A stretch of 64,000 nucleotides of DNA from Peronospora farinosa. Lineage: Eukaryota; Oomycota; Peronosporomycetes; Peronosporales; Peronosporaceae. How positions within the stretch are numbered: the stretch's first letter is position 1; each line of letters begins with the position of its first letter. Under the pieces are notes generated by a model. The model saw only the letters and a program-made list of their open reading frames with translations, made no database searches and was not told the DNA's origin. The DNA lies in assembly GCA_947646735.1 (NCBI GenBank), contig CANTFK010000891.1, positions 124,001 to 188,000 of the forward strand, written 5' to 3'. The position numbers were made by a program, and so were the translations under genes. Positions 44,034 through 55,407 of this stretch are shown in pieces.

Positions 44034-44105
44034 TGCGCGTGCCCGGATTCGAACCAGGGATTTCACCGCCACAAGGTGAGGTACTGACCACTATACTACA
44101 CACGC
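44034..44105 (-). tRNA. tRNA-His(GTG), copy 5
   Basis: Identical to copy 1. Confidence 0.96.
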
Positions 44106-44106
44106 C

Positions 44107-44179
44107 TGGAGAAGCAGGGTATCGATCCCTGTACTTCTCGCATGCTAAGCGAGCGCTCTACCATTTGAGCTACATCCCC
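44107..44179 (-). tRNA. tRNA-Ala(AGC), copy 5
   Basis: One change at 44135 alters the variable loop from AGGTA to AAGTA; all stems are kept. Confidence 0.95.
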
Positions 44180-44807
44180 AGATACCACGCTCACTCCAAT
44201 GCCCACAACACATTCTCATTACGGACGACTCACGCATCGCCACGCTCTCCACCATGTACCACACTCATCCCGCTTCCGTCCCGTATCTTCTCTGCATGCC
44301 CCACGCCTCAGGATCCATATGCAAGCAATCTCGCCAAGCACAAAGTATTGTATGGTGTGTTTGTCCTTATTACCGCCTATCAAGCCTACCGTAGCTTGTA
44401 CCGCTCGTTTGTGAGCTGCTCGTTTGCCAAAACTTTAGTCAGCGTGGGTAGAGACGGCATCAATCTTGGTCCACCAACCAGCAAGTGAGCCGCAGAAATG
44501 ACAGTAGCGACAACTAAAAAGCCTATTCACGACGAGTTGATAGTGAAAAGCGTCTCGCATGCAGCAGAACTCTTCCAAGATCACAGTATCAACTCCGCGT
44601 GCTGAATGGAGCGACATGAAAACTCATCGAGCGCGTCGGTATCATCCCAGCCAACGCGGTCGGCGATCGAGTTCGTTCATGGAGCTGACACCGAACCCAA
44701 TCCGCAGCAGATGCTGAATAGTTGCACAGTCCGTGTGTCAGCAGCGCGGCGGTGATGTGGACTGCCCAGTGGCCAATACAAGAAGAACACCAAAATAAGC
44801 ATAAGAG

Positions 44808-44879
44808 TGCGCGTGCCCGGATTCGAACCAGGGATTTCACCGCCACAAGGTGAGGTACTGACCACTATACTACACACGC
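44808..44879 (-). tRNA. tRNA-His(GTG), copy 6
   Basis: Identical to copy 1. Confidence 0.96.
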
Positions 44880-44880
44880 C

Positions 44881-44953
44881 TGGAGAAGCAGGGTATCGAT
44901 CCCTGTACCTCTCGCATGCTAAGCGAGCGCTCTACCATTTGAGCTACATCCCC
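44881..44953 (-). tRNA. tRNA-Ala(AGC), copy 6
   Basis: Identical to copy 1. Confidence 0.96.
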
Positions 44954-45581
44954 AGATACCACGCTCACTCCAATGCCCACAACACATTCTCATTACGGAC
45001 GACTCACGCATCGCCACGCTCTCCACCATGTACCACACTCATCCCGCTTCCGTCCCGTATCTTCTCTGCATGCCCCACGCCTCAGGATCCATATGCAAGC
45101 AATCTCGCCAAGCACAAAGTATTGTATGGTGTGTTTGTCCTTATTACCGCCTATCAAGCCTACCGTAGCTTGTACCGCTCGTTTGTGAGCTGCTCGTTTG
45201 CCAAAACTTTAGTCAGCGTGGGTAGAGACGGCATCAATCTTGGTCCACCAACCAGCAAGTGAGCCGCAGAAATGACAGTAGCGACAACTAAAAAGCCTAT
45301 TCACGACGAGTTGATAGTGAAAAGCGTCTCGCATGCAGCAGAACTCTTCCAAGATCACAGTATCAACTCCGCGTGCTGAATGGAGCGACATGAAAACTCA
45401 TCGAGCGCGTCGGTATCATCCCAGCCAACGCGGTCGGCGATCGAGTTCGTTCATGGAGATGACACCGAACCCAATCCGCAGCAGATGCTGAATAGTTGCA
45501 CAGTCCGTGTGTCAGCAGCGCGGCGGTGATGTGGACTGCCCAGTGGCCAATACAAGAAGAACACCAAAATAAGCATAAGAG

Positions 45582-45653
45582 TGCGCGTGCCCGGATTCGA
45601 ACCAGGGATTTCACCGCCACAAGGTGAGGTACTGACCACTATACTACACACGC
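45582..45653 (-). tRNA. tRNA-His(GTG), copy 7
   Basis: Identical to copy 1. Confidence 0.96.
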
Positions 45654-45654
45654 C

Positions 45655-45727
45655 TGGAGAAGCAGGGTATCGATCCCTGTACCTCTCGCATGCTAAGCGA
45701 GCGCTCTACCATTTGAGCTACATCGCC
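45655..45727 (-). tRNA. tRNA-Ala(AGC), copy 7, altered at its 5' end by the SINE
   Basis: The base at 45725 is G on the plus strand, so tRNA position 3 is C instead of G. C3 faces U70, which breaks the pair and removes the G3:U70 alanine identity element. The rest of the cloverleaf is normal. The gene may be transcribed but would be expected to charge poorly with alanine. Confidence 0.8.
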
Positions 45728-46006
45728 CTACCCCGGTGGCGTGGGGTAGTGGATTAAGCTTCTGGTCCTCACGGTGTGGATTGCGGGTTCGAGCCCCACA
45801 CCGGACATCTTCGTAATCGAACCACACATGGAGAGCGGTCGGCTCCATGCTAAATAATAACCGACCCCAATAACCGTAACGGTATAATACTAATAATAGA
45901 GGAAAAAGAATAGAAAAAAATTCAGCCTTAGCGAGCTGTGTAATATCTTAGCCATAGCCGAGAAGGTATAGGTTGTGTAAAAGGTAATATACAACTAACT
46001 TAAAAC
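45725..46006 (+). mobile_element. tRNA-derived SINE inserted at tRNA-Ala 5' end
   Basis: About 280 bp. The head has an A-box-like TGGCGTGGGGTAGTGG (45737-45752) and a B-box GGTTCGAGCCC (45786-45796), and folds ends CCGGTG/CACCGG as in a tRNA. The unrelated AT-rich body ends GGTAATATACAACTAACTTAAAACT. Target duplication: TGAGCTACATC at 45714-45724 and again at 46007-46017. The final bases CCC differ by one on the left, so the element starts at 45725 or 45728. The 3' end resembles the LINE 3' end (GTAATATA, CAAC, AACT in the same order), and the insertion site and orientation are the same as for the LINEs. Confidence 0.82.
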
Positions 46007-46020
46007 TGAGCTACATCCCC
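46007..46020 (+). repeat. Target-site duplication, right side of SINE
   Basis: TGAGCTACATCCCC, the same orphan tRNA-Ala head found to the right of both LINEs. Confidence 0.9.
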
Positions 46021-46648
46021 AGATACCACGCTCACTCCAATGCCCACAACACATTCTCATTACGGACGACTCACGCATCGCCACGCTCTCCACCATGTAC
46101 CACACTCATCCCGCTTCCGTCCCGTATCTTCTCTGCATGCCCCACGCCTCAGGATCCATATGCAAGCAATCTCGCCAAGCACAAAGTATTGTATGGTGTG
46201 TTTGTCCTTATTACCGCCTATCAAGCCTACCGTAGCTTGTACCGCTCGTTTGTGAGCTGCTCGTTTGCCAAAACTTTAGTCAGCGTGGGTGGAGACGGCA
46301 TCAATCTTGGTCCACCAACCAGCAAGTGAGCCGCAGAAATGACAGTAGCGACAACTAAAAAGCCTATTCACGACGAGTTGATAGTGAAAAGCGTCTCGCA
46401 TGCAGCAGAACTCTTCCAAGATCACAGTATCAACTCCGCGTGCTGAATGGAGCGACACGAAAACTCATCGAGCGCGTCGGTATCATCCCAGCCAACGCGG
46501 TCGGCGATCGAGTTCGTTCATGGAGATGACACCGAACCCAATCCGCAGCAGATGCTGAATAGTTGCACAGTCCGTGTGTCAGCAGCGCGGCGGTGATGTG
46601 GACTGCCCAGTGGCCAATACACGAAGAACACTAAAATGAGCATAAGAG

Positions 46649-46720
46649 TGCGCGTGCCCGGATTCGAACCAGGGATTTCACCGCCACAAGGTGAGGTACT
46701 GACCACTATACTACACACGC
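46649..46720 (-). tRNA. tRNA-His(GTG), copy 8
   Basis: Gene identical to copy 1; the flank has CACTAAAATGAGC instead of CACCAAAATAAGC, still with the T4 terminator. Confidence 0.96.
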
Positions 46721-46721
46721 C

Positions 46722-46794
46722 TGGAGAAGCAGGGTATCGATCCCTGTACCTCTCGCATGCTAAGCGAGCGCTCTACCATTTGAGCTACATCCCC
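46722..46794 (-). tRNA. tRNA-Ala(AGC), copy 8
   Basis: Identical to copy 1. Confidence 0.96.
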
Positions 46795-47422
46795 AGATAC
46801 CACGCTCACTCCAATGCCCACAACACATTCTCATTACGGACGACTCACGCATCGCCACGCTCTCCACCATGTACCACACTCATCCCGCTTCCGTCCCGTA
46901 TCTTCTCTGCATGCCCCACGCCTCAGGATCCATATGCAAGCAATCTCGCCAAGCACAAAGTATTGTATGGTGTGTTTGTCCTTATTACCGCCTATCAAGC
47001 CTACCGTAGCTTGTACCGCTCGTTTGTGAGCTGCTCGTTTGCCAAAACTTTAGTCAGCGTGGGTAGAGACGGCATCAATCTTGGTCCACCAACCAGCAAG
47101 TGAGCCGCAGAAATGACAGTAGCGACAACTAAAAAGCCTATTCACGACGAGTTGATAGTGAAAAGCGTCTCGCATGCAGCAGAACTCTTCCAAGATCACA
47201 GTATCAACTCCGCGTGCTGAATGGAGCGACATGAAAACTCATCGAGCGCGTCGGTATCATCCCAGCCAACGCGGTCGGCGATCGAGTTCGTTCATGGAGA
47301 TGACACCGAACCCAATCCGCAGCAGATGCTGAATAGTTGCACAGTCCGTGTGTCAGCAGCGCGGCGGTGATGTGGACTGCCCAGTGGCCAATACAAGAAG
47401 AACACCAAAATAAGCATAAGAG

Positions 47423-47494
47423 TGCGCGTGCCCGGATTCGAACCAGGGATTTCACCGCCACAAGGTGAGGTACTGACCACTATACTACACACGC
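47423..47494 (-). tRNA. tRNA-His(GTG), copy 9
   Basis: Identical to copy 1. Confidence 0.96.
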
Positions 47495-47495
47495 C

Positions 47496-47568
47496 TGGAG
47501 AAGCAGGGTATCGATCCCTGTACCTCTCGCATGCTAAGCGAGCGCTCTACCATTTGAGCTACATCCCC
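47496..47568 (-). tRNA. tRNA-Ala(AGC), copy 9
   Basis: Identical to copy 1. Confidence 0.96.
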
Positions 47569-48196
47569 AGATACCACGCTCACTCCAATGCCCACAACAC
47601 ATTCTCATTACGGACGACTCACGCATCGCCACGCTCTCCACCATGTACCACACTCATCCCGCTTCCGTCCCGTATCTTCTCTGCATGCCCCACGCCTCAG
47701 GATCCATATGCAAGCAATCTCGCCAAGCACAAAGTATTGTATGGTGTGTTTGTCCTTATTACCGCCTATCAAGCCTACCGTAGCTTGTACCGCTCGTTTG
47801 TGAGCTGCTCGTTTGCCAAAACTTTAGTCAGCGTGGGTAGAGACGGCATCAATCTTGGTCCACCAACCAGCAAGTGAGCCGCAGAAATGACAGTAGCGAC
47901 AACTAAAAAGCCTATTCACGACGAGTTGATAGTGAAAAGCGTCTCGCATGCAGCAGAACTCTTCCAAGATCACAGTATCAACTCCGCGTGCTGAATGGAG
48001 CGACATGAAAACTCATCGAGCGCGTCGGTATCATCCCAGCCAACGCGGTCGGCGATCGAGTTCGTTCATGGAGATGACACCGAACCCAATCCGCAGCAGA
48101 TGCTGAATAGTTGCACAGTCCGTGTGTCAGCAGCGCGGCGGTGATGTGGACTGCCCAGTGGCCAATACAAGAAGAACACCAAAATAAGCATAAGAG

Positions 48197-48268
48197 TGCG
48201 CGTGCCCGGATTCGAACCAGGGATTTCACCGCCACAAGGTGAGGTACTGACCACTATACTACACACGC
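48197..48268 (-). tRNA. tRNA-His(GTG), copy 10
   Basis: Identical to copy 1. Confidence 0.96.
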
Positions 48269-48269
48269 C

Positions 48270-48342
48270 TGGAGAAGCAGGGTATCGATCCCTGTACCTC
48301 TCGCATGCTAAGCGAGCGCTCTACCATTTGAGCTACATCCCC
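48270..48342 (-). tRNA. tRNA-Ala(AGC), copy 10
   Basis: Identical to copy 1. Confidence 0.96.
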
Positions 48343-48970
48343 AGATACCACGCTCACTCCAATGCCCACAACACATTCTCATTACGGACGACTCACGCAT
48401 CGCCACGCTCTCCACCATGTACCACACTCATCCCGCTTCCGTCCCGTATCTTCTCTGCATGCCCCACGCCTCAGGATCCATATGCAAGCAATCTCGCCAA
48501 GCACAAAGTATTGTATGGTGTGTTTGTCCTTATTACCGCCTATCAAGCCTACCGTAGCTTGTACCGCTCGTTTGTGAGCTGCTCGTTTGCCAAAACTTTA
48601 GTCAGCGTGGGTGGAAACGGCATCAATCTTGGTCCACCAACCAGCAAGTGAGCCGCAGAAATGACAGTAGCGACAACTAAAAAGCCTATTCACGACGAGT
48701 TGATAGTGAAAAGCGTCTCGCATGCAGCAGAACTCTTCCAAGATCACAGTATCAACTCCGCGTGCTGAATGGAGCGACATGAAAACTCATCGAGCGCGTC
48801 GGTATCATCCCAGCCAACGCGGTCGGCGATCGAGTTCGTTCATGGAGCTGACACCGAACCCAATCCGCAGCAGATGCTGAATAGTTGCACAGTCCGTGTG
48901 TCAGCAGCGCGGCGGTGATGTGGACTGCCCAGTGGCCAATACAAGAAGAACACCAAAATAAGCATAAGAG

Positions 48971-49042
48971 TGCGCGTGCCCGGATTCGAACCAGGGATTT
49001 CACCGCCACAAGGTGAGGTACTGACCACTATACTACACACGC
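48971..49042 (-). tRNA. tRNA-His(GTG), copy 11
   Basis: Identical to copy 1. Confidence 0.96.
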
Positions 49043-49043
49043 C

Positions 49044-49116
49044 TGGAGAAGCAGGGTATCGATCCCTGTACCTCTCGCATGCTAAGCGAGCGCTCTACCA
49101 TTTGAGCTACATCCCC
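49044..49116 (-). tRNA. tRNA-Ala(AGC), copy 11
   Basis: Identical to copy 1. Confidence 0.96.
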
Positions 49117-49744
49117 AGATACCACGCTCACTCCAATGCCCACAACACATTCTCATTACGGACGACTCACGCATCGCCACGCTCTCCACCATGTACCACA
49201 CTCATCCCGCTTCCGTCCCGTATCTTCTCTGCATGCCCCACGCCTCAGGATCCATATGCAAGCAATCTCGCCAAGCACAAAGTATTGTATGGTGTGTTTG
49301 TCCTTATTACCGCCTATCAAGCCTACCGTAGCTTGTACCGCTCGTTTGTGAGCTGCTCGTTTGCCAAAACTTTAGTCAGCGTGGGTGGAAACGGCATCAA
49401 TCTTGGTCCACCAACCAGCAAGTGAGCCGCAGAAATGACAGTAGCGACAACTAAAAAGCCTATTCACGACGAGTTGATAGTGAAAAGCGTCTCGCATGCA
49501 GCAGAACTCTTCCAAGATCACAGTATCAACTCCGCGTGCTGAATGGAGCGACATGAAAACTCATCGAGCGCGTCGGTATCATCCCAGCCAACGCGGTCGG
49601 CGATCGAGTTCGTTCATGGAGATGACACCGAACCCAATCCGCAGCAGATGCTGAATAGTTGCACAGTCCGTGTGTCAGCAGCGCGGCGGTGATGTGGACT
49701 GCCCAGTGGCCAATACAAGAAGAACACCAAAATAAGCATAAGAG

Positions 49745-49816
49745 TGCGCGTGCCCGGATTCGAACCAGGGATTTCACCGCCACAAGGTGAGGTACTGACC
49801 ACTATACTACACACGC
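49745..49816 (-). tRNA. tRNA-His(GTG), copy 12
   Basis: Identical to copy 1. Confidence 0.96.
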
Positions 49817-49817
49817 C

Positions 49818-49890
49818 TGGAGAAGCAGGGTATCGATCCCTGTACCTCTCGCATGCTAAGCGAGCGCTCTACCATTTGAGCTACATCCCC
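49818..49890 (-). tRNA. tRNA-Ala(AGC), copy 12
   Basis: Identical to copy 1; the spacer to its right has the one-base T insertion. Confidence 0.96.
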
Positions 49891-50519
49891 AGATACCACG
49901 CTCACTCCAATGCCCACAACACATTCTCATTACGGACGACTCACGCATCGCCACGCTCTCCACCATGCACCACACTCATCCCGCTTCCGTCCCGTATCTT
50001 CTCTGCATGCCCCACGCCTCAGGATCCATATGCAAGCAATCTCGCCAAGCACAAAGTATTGTATGGTGTGTTTGTCCTTATTACCGCCTATTCAAGCCTA
50101 CCGTAGCTTGTACCGCTCGTTTGTGAGCTGCTCGTTTGCCAAAACTTTAGTCAACGTGGGTGGAAACGGCATCAATCTTGGTCCACCAACCAGCAAGTGA
50201 GCCGCAGAAATGACAGTAGCGACAACTAAAAAGCCTATTCACGACGAGTTGATAGTGAAAAGCGTCTCGCATGCAGCAGAACTCTTCCAAGATCACAGTA
50301 TCAACTCCGCGTGCTGAATGGAGCGACATGAAAACTCATCGAGCGCGTCGGTATCATCCCAGCCAACGCGGTCGGCGATCGAGTTCGTTCATGGAGCTGA
50401 CACCGAACCCAATCCGCAGCAGATGCTGAATAGTTGCACAGTCCGTGTGTCAGCAGCGCGGCGGTGATGTGGACTGCCCAGTGGCCAATACAAGAAGAAC
50501 ACCAAAATAAGCATAAGAG

Positions 50520-50591
50520 TGCGCGTGCCCGGATTCGAACCAGGGATTTCACCGCCACAAGGTGAGGTACTGACCACTATACTACACACGC
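50520..50591 (-). tRNA. tRNA-His(GTG), copy 13
   Basis: Identical to copy 1. Confidence 0.96.
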
Positions 50592-50592
50592 C

Positions 50593-50665
50593 TGGAGAAG
50601 CAGGGTATCGATCCCTGTACCTCTCGCATGCTAAGCGAGCGCTCTACCATTTGAGCTACATCCCC
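50593..50665 (-). tRNA. tRNA-Ala(AGC), copy 13
   Basis: Identical to copy 1. Confidence 0.96.
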
Positions 50666-51293
50666 AGATACCACGCTCACTCCAATGCCCACAACACATT
50701 CTCATTACGGACGACTCACGCATCGCCACGCTCTCCACCATGTACCACACTCATCCCGCTTCCGTCCCGTATCTTCTCTGCATGCCCCACGCCTCAGGAT
50801 CCATATGCAAGCAATCTCGCCAAGCACAAAGTATTGTATGGTGTGTTTGTCCTTATTACCGCCTATCAAGCCTACCGTAGCTTGTACCGCTCGTTTGTGA
50901 GCTGCTCGTTTGCCAAAACTTTAGTCAGCGTGGGTGGAAACGGCATCAATCTTGGTCCACCAACCAGCAAGTGAGCCGCAGAAATGACAGTAGCGACAAC
51001 TAAAAAGCCTATTCACGACGAGTTGATAGTGAAAAGCGTCTCGCATGCAGCAGAACTCTTCCAAGATCACAGTATCAACTCCGCGTGCTGAATGGAGCGA
51101 CATGAAAACTCATCGAGCGCGTCGGTATCATCCCAGCCAACGCGGTCGGCGATCGAGTTCGTTCATGGAGATGACACCGAACCCAATCCGCAGCAGATGC
51201 TGAATAGTTGCACAGTCCGTGTGTCAGCAGCGCGGCGGTGATGTGGACTGCCCAGTGGCCAATACAAGAAGAACACCAAAATAAGCATAAGAG

Positions 51294-51365
51294 TGCGCGT
51301 GCCCGGATTCGAACCAGGGATTTCACCGCCACAAGGTGAGGTACTGACCACTATACTACACACGC
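51294..51365 (-). tRNA. tRNA-His(GTG), copy 14
   Basis: Identical to copy 1. Confidence 0.96.
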
Positions 51366-51366
51366 C

Positions 51367-51439
51367 TGGAGAAGCAGGGTATCGATCCCTGTACCTCTCG
51401 CATGCTAAGCGAGCGCTCTACCATTTGAGCTACATCCCC
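51367..51439 (-). tRNA. tRNA-Ala(AGC), copy 14
   Basis: Identical to copy 1. Confidence 0.96.
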
Positions 51440-52067
51440 AGATACCACGCTCACTCCAATGCCCACAACACATTCTCATTACGGACGACTCACGCATCGC
51501 CACGCTCTCCACCATGCACCACACTCATCCCGCTTCCGTCCCGTATCTTCTCTGCATGCCCCACGCCTCAGGATCCATATGCAAGCAATCTCGCCAAGCA
51601 CAAAGTATTGTATGGTGTGTTTGTCCTTATTACCGCCTATCAAGCCTACCGTAGCTTGTACCGCTCGTTTGTGAGCTGCTCGTTTGCCAAAACTTTAGTC
51701 AACGTGGGTGGAAACGGCATCAATCTTGGTCCAGCAACCAGCAAGTGAGCCGCAGAAATGACAGTAGCGACAACTAAAAAGCCTATTCACGACGAGTTGA
51801 TAGTGAAAAGCGTCTCGCATGCAGCAGAACTCTTCCAAGATCACAGTATCAACTCCGCGTGCTGAATGGAGCGACATGAAAACTCATCGAGCGCGTCGGT
51901 ATCATCCCAGCCAACGCGGTCGGCGATCGAGTTCGTTCATGGAGATGACACCGAACCCAATCCGCAGCAGATGCTGAATAGTTGCACAGTCCGTGTGTCA
52001 GCAGCGCGGCGGTGATGTGGACTGCCCAGTGGCCAATACAAGAAGAACACCAAAATAAGCATAAGAG

Positions 52068-52139
52068 TGCGCGTGCCCGGATTCGAACCAGGGATTTCAC
52101 CGCCACAAGGTGAGGTACTGACCACTATACTACACACGC
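52068..52139 (-). tRNA. tRNA-His(GTG), copy 15
   Basis: Identical to copy 1. Confidence 0.96.
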
Positions 52140-52140
52140 C

Positions 52141-52213
52141 TGGAGAAGCAGGGTATCGATCCCTGTACCTCTCGCATGCTAAGCGAGCGCTCTACCATTT
52201 GAGCTACATCCCC
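52141..52213 (-). tRNA. tRNA-Ala(AGC), copy 15
   Basis: Identical to copy 1. Confidence 0.96.
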
Positions 52214-52841
52214 AGATACCACGCTCACTCCAATGCCCACAACACATTCTCATTACGGACGACTCACGCATCGCCACGCTCTCCACCATGTACCACACTC
52301 ATCCCGCTTCCGTCCCGTATCTTCTCTGCATGCCCCACGCCTCAGGATCCATATGCAAGCAATCTCGCCAAGCACAAAGTATTGTATGGTGTGTTTGTCC
52401 TTATTACCGCCTATCAAGCCTACCGTAGCTTGTACCGCTCGTTTGTGAGCTGCTCGTTTGCCAAAACTTTAGTCAGCGTGGGTAGAGACGGCATCAATCT
52501 TGGTCCACCAACCAGCAAGTGAGCCGCAGAAATGACAGTAGCGACAACTAAAAAGCCTATTCACGACGAGTTGATAGTGAAAAGCGTCTCGCATGCAGCA
52601 GAACTCTTCCAAGATCACAGTATCAACTCCGCGTGCTGAATGGAGCGACATGAAAACTCATCGAGCGCGTCGGTATCATCCCAGCCAACGCGGTCGGCGA
52701 TCGAGTTCGTTCATGGAGATGACACCGAACCCAATCCGCAGCAGATGCTGAATAGTTGCACAGTCCGTGTGTCAGCAGCGCGGCGGTGATGTGGACTGCC
52801 CAGTGGCCAATACAAGAAGAACACCAAAATAAGCATAAGAG

Positions 52842-52913
52842 TGCGCGTGCCCGGATTCGAACCAGGGATTTCACCGCCACAAGGTGAGGTACTGACCACT
52901 ATACTACACACGC
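52842..52913 (-). tRNA. tRNA-His(GTG), copy 16
   Basis: Identical to copy 1. Confidence 0.96.
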
Positions 52914-52914
52914 C

Positions 52915-52987
52915 TGGAGAAGCAGGGTATCGATCCCTGTACCTCTCGCATGCTAAGCGAGCGCTCTACCATTTGAGCTACATCCCC
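52915..52987 (-). tRNA. tRNA-Ala(AGC), copy 16
   Basis: Identical to copy 1. Confidence 0.96.
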
Positions 52988-53615
52988 AGATACCACGCTC
53001 ACTCCAATGCCCACAACACATTCTCATTACGGACGACTCACGCATCGCCACGCTCTCCACCATGTACCACACTCATCCCGCTTCCGTCCCGTATCTTCTC
53101 TGCATGCCCCACGCCTCAGGATCCATATGCAAGCAATCTCGCCAAGCACAAAGTATTGTATGGTGTGTTTGTCCTTATTACCGCCTATCAAGCCTACCGT
53201 AGCTTGTACCGCTCGTTTGTGAGCTGCTCGTTTGCCAAAACTTTAGTCAGCGTGGGTGGAAACGGCATCAATCTTGGTCCACCAACCAGCAAGTGAGCCG
53301 CAGAAATGACAGTAGCGACAACTAAAAAGCCTATTCACGACGAGTTGATAGTGAAAAGCGTCTCGCATGCAGCAGAACTCTTCCAAGATCACAGTATCAA
53401 CTCCGCGTGCTGAATGGAGCGACATGAAAACTCATCGAGCGCGTCGGTATCATCCCAGCCAACGCGGTCGGCGATCGAGTTCGTTCATGGAGATGACACC
53501 GAAACCAATCCGCAGCAGATGCTGAATAGTTGCACAGTCCGTGTGTCAGCAGCGCGGCGGTGATGTGGACTGCCCAGTGGCCAATACAAGAAGAACACCA
53601 AAATAAGCATAAGAG

Positions 53616-53687
53616 TGCGCGTGCCCGGATTCGAACCAGGGATTTCACCGCCACAAGGTGAGGTACTGACCACTATACTACACACGC
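53616..53687 (-). tRNA. tRNA-His(GTG), copy 17
   Basis: Gene identical to copy 1; from this unit rightward to copy 20 the spacer has CGAAACCAATCC in place of CGAACCCAATCC. Confidence 0.96.
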
Positions 53688-53688
53688 C

Positions 53689-53761
53689 TGGAGAAGCAGG
53701 GTATCGATCCCTGTACCTCTCGCATGCTAAGCGAGCGCTCTACCATTTGAGCTACATCCCC
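53689..53761 (-). tRNA. tRNA-Ala(AGC), copy 17
   Basis: Identical to copy 1. Confidence 0.96.
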
Positions 53762-54389
53762 AGATACCACGCTCACTCCAATGCCCACAACACATTCTCA
53801 TTACGGACGACTCACGCATCGCCACGCTCTCCACCATGTACCACACTCATCCCGCTTCCGTCCCGTATCTTCTCTGCATGCCCCACGCCTCAGGATCCAT
53901 ATGCAAGCAATCTCGCCAAGCACAAAGTATTGTATGGTGTGTTTGTCCTTATTACCGCCTATCAAGCCTACCGTAGCTTGTACCGCTCGTTTGTGAGCTG
54001 CTCGTTTGCCAAAACTTTAGTCAGCGTGGGTAGAGACGGCATCAATCTTGGTCCACCAACCAGCAAGTGAGCCGCAGAAATGACAGTAGCGACAACTAAA
54101 AAGCCTATTCACGACGAGTTGATAGTGAAAAGCGTCTCGCATGCAGCAGAACTCTTCCAAGATCACAGTATCAACTCCGCGTGCTGAATGGAGCGACACG
54201 AAAACTCATCGAGCGCGTCGGTATCATCCCAGCCAACGCGGTCGGCGATCGAGTTCGTTCATGGAGATGACACCGAAACCAATCCGCAGCAGATGCTGAA
54301 TAGTTGCACAGTCCGTGTGTCAGCAGCGCGGCGGTGATGTGGACTGCCCAGTGGCCAATACACGAAGAACATTAAAATGAGCATAAGAG

Positions 54390-54461
54390 TGCGCGTGCCC
54401 GGATTCGAACCAGGGATTTCACCGCCACAAGGTGAGGTACTGACCACTATACTACACACGC
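54390..54461 (-). tRNA. tRNA-His(GTG), copy 18
   Basis: Gene identical to copy 1; the flank reads ACATTAAAATGAGC, a variant shared with copy 21. Confidence 0.96.
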
Positions 54462-54462
54462 C

Positions 54463-54535
54463 TGGAGAAGCAGGGTATCGATCCCTGTACCTCTCGCATG
54501 CTAAGCGAGCGCTCTACCATTTGAGCTACATCCCC
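54463..54535 (-). tRNA. tRNA-Ala(AGC), copy 18
   Basis: Identical to copy 1. Confidence 0.96.
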
Positions 54536-55163
54536 AGATACCACGCTCACTCCAATGCCCACAACACATTCTCATTACGGACGACTCACGCATCGCCACG
54601 CTCTCCACCATGTACCACACTCATCCCGCTTCCGTCCCGTATCTTCTCTGCATGCCCCACGCCTCCGGATCCATATGCAAGCAATCTCGCCAAGCACAAA
54701 GTATTGTATGGTGTGTTTGTCCTTATTACCGCCTATCAAGCCTACCGTAGCTTGTACCGCTCGTTTGTGAGCTGCTCGTTTGCCAAAACTTTAGTCAGCG
54801 TGGGTAGAGACGGCATCAATCTTGGTCCACCAACCAGCAAGTGAGCCGCAGAAATGACAGTAGCGACAACTAAAAAGCCTATTCACGACGAGTTGATAGT
54901 GAAAAGCGTCTCGCATGCAGCAGAACTCTTCCAAGATCACAGTATCAACTCCGCGTGCTGAATGGAGCGACACGAAAACTCATCGAGCGCGTCGGTATCA
55001 TCCCAGCCAACGCGGTCGGCGATCGAGTTCGTTCATGGAGATGACACCGAAACCAATCCGCAGCAGATGCTGAATAGTTGCACAGTCCGTGTGTCAGCAG
55101 CGCGGCGGTGATGTGGACTGCCCAGTGGCCAATACAAGAAGAACACCAAAATAAGCATAAGAG

Positions 55164-55235
55164 TGCGCGTGCCCGGATTCGAACCAGGGATTTCACCGCC
55201 ACAAGGTGAGGTACTGACCACTATACTACACACGC
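55164..55235 (-). tRNA. tRNA-His(GTG), copy 19
   Basis: Identical to copy 1. Confidence 0.96.
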
Positions 55236-55236
55236 C

Positions 55237-55309
55237 TGGAGAAGCAGGGTATCGATCCCTGTACCTCTCGCATGCTAAGCGAGCGCTCTACCATTTGAGC
55301 TACATCCCC
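55237..55309 (-). tRNA. tRNA-Ala(AGC), copy 19, flanking LINE copy 2
   Basis: Identical to copy 1 and kept whole by the target-site duplication; its 5' end abuts the LINE 5' end head to head. Confidence 0.96.
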
Positions 55310-55407
55310 ACTTCTCAATTTGCCGGCTACCCCACAAGTCGACTCTTCAGAAGAACCCTCTCTCGCCCGCCGCTCCCGCCGCCCCCCTCTGTCCAAGCTT
55401 TTCCGCT

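Larger units (their letters stand above)
42632..45727. repeat. tRNA array, segment 2 (units 4-7)
   Basis: Four units at exact 774-bp spacing between LINE copy 1 and the SINE. Confidence 0.95.
46021..55309. repeat. tRNA array, segment 3 (units 8-19)
   Basis: Twelve uninterrupted units. Spacing is 774 bp throughout except 775 between copies 12 and 13, caused by an extra T in the spacer near 50091. Copies differ at only a handful of spacer positions. Confidence 0.96.
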
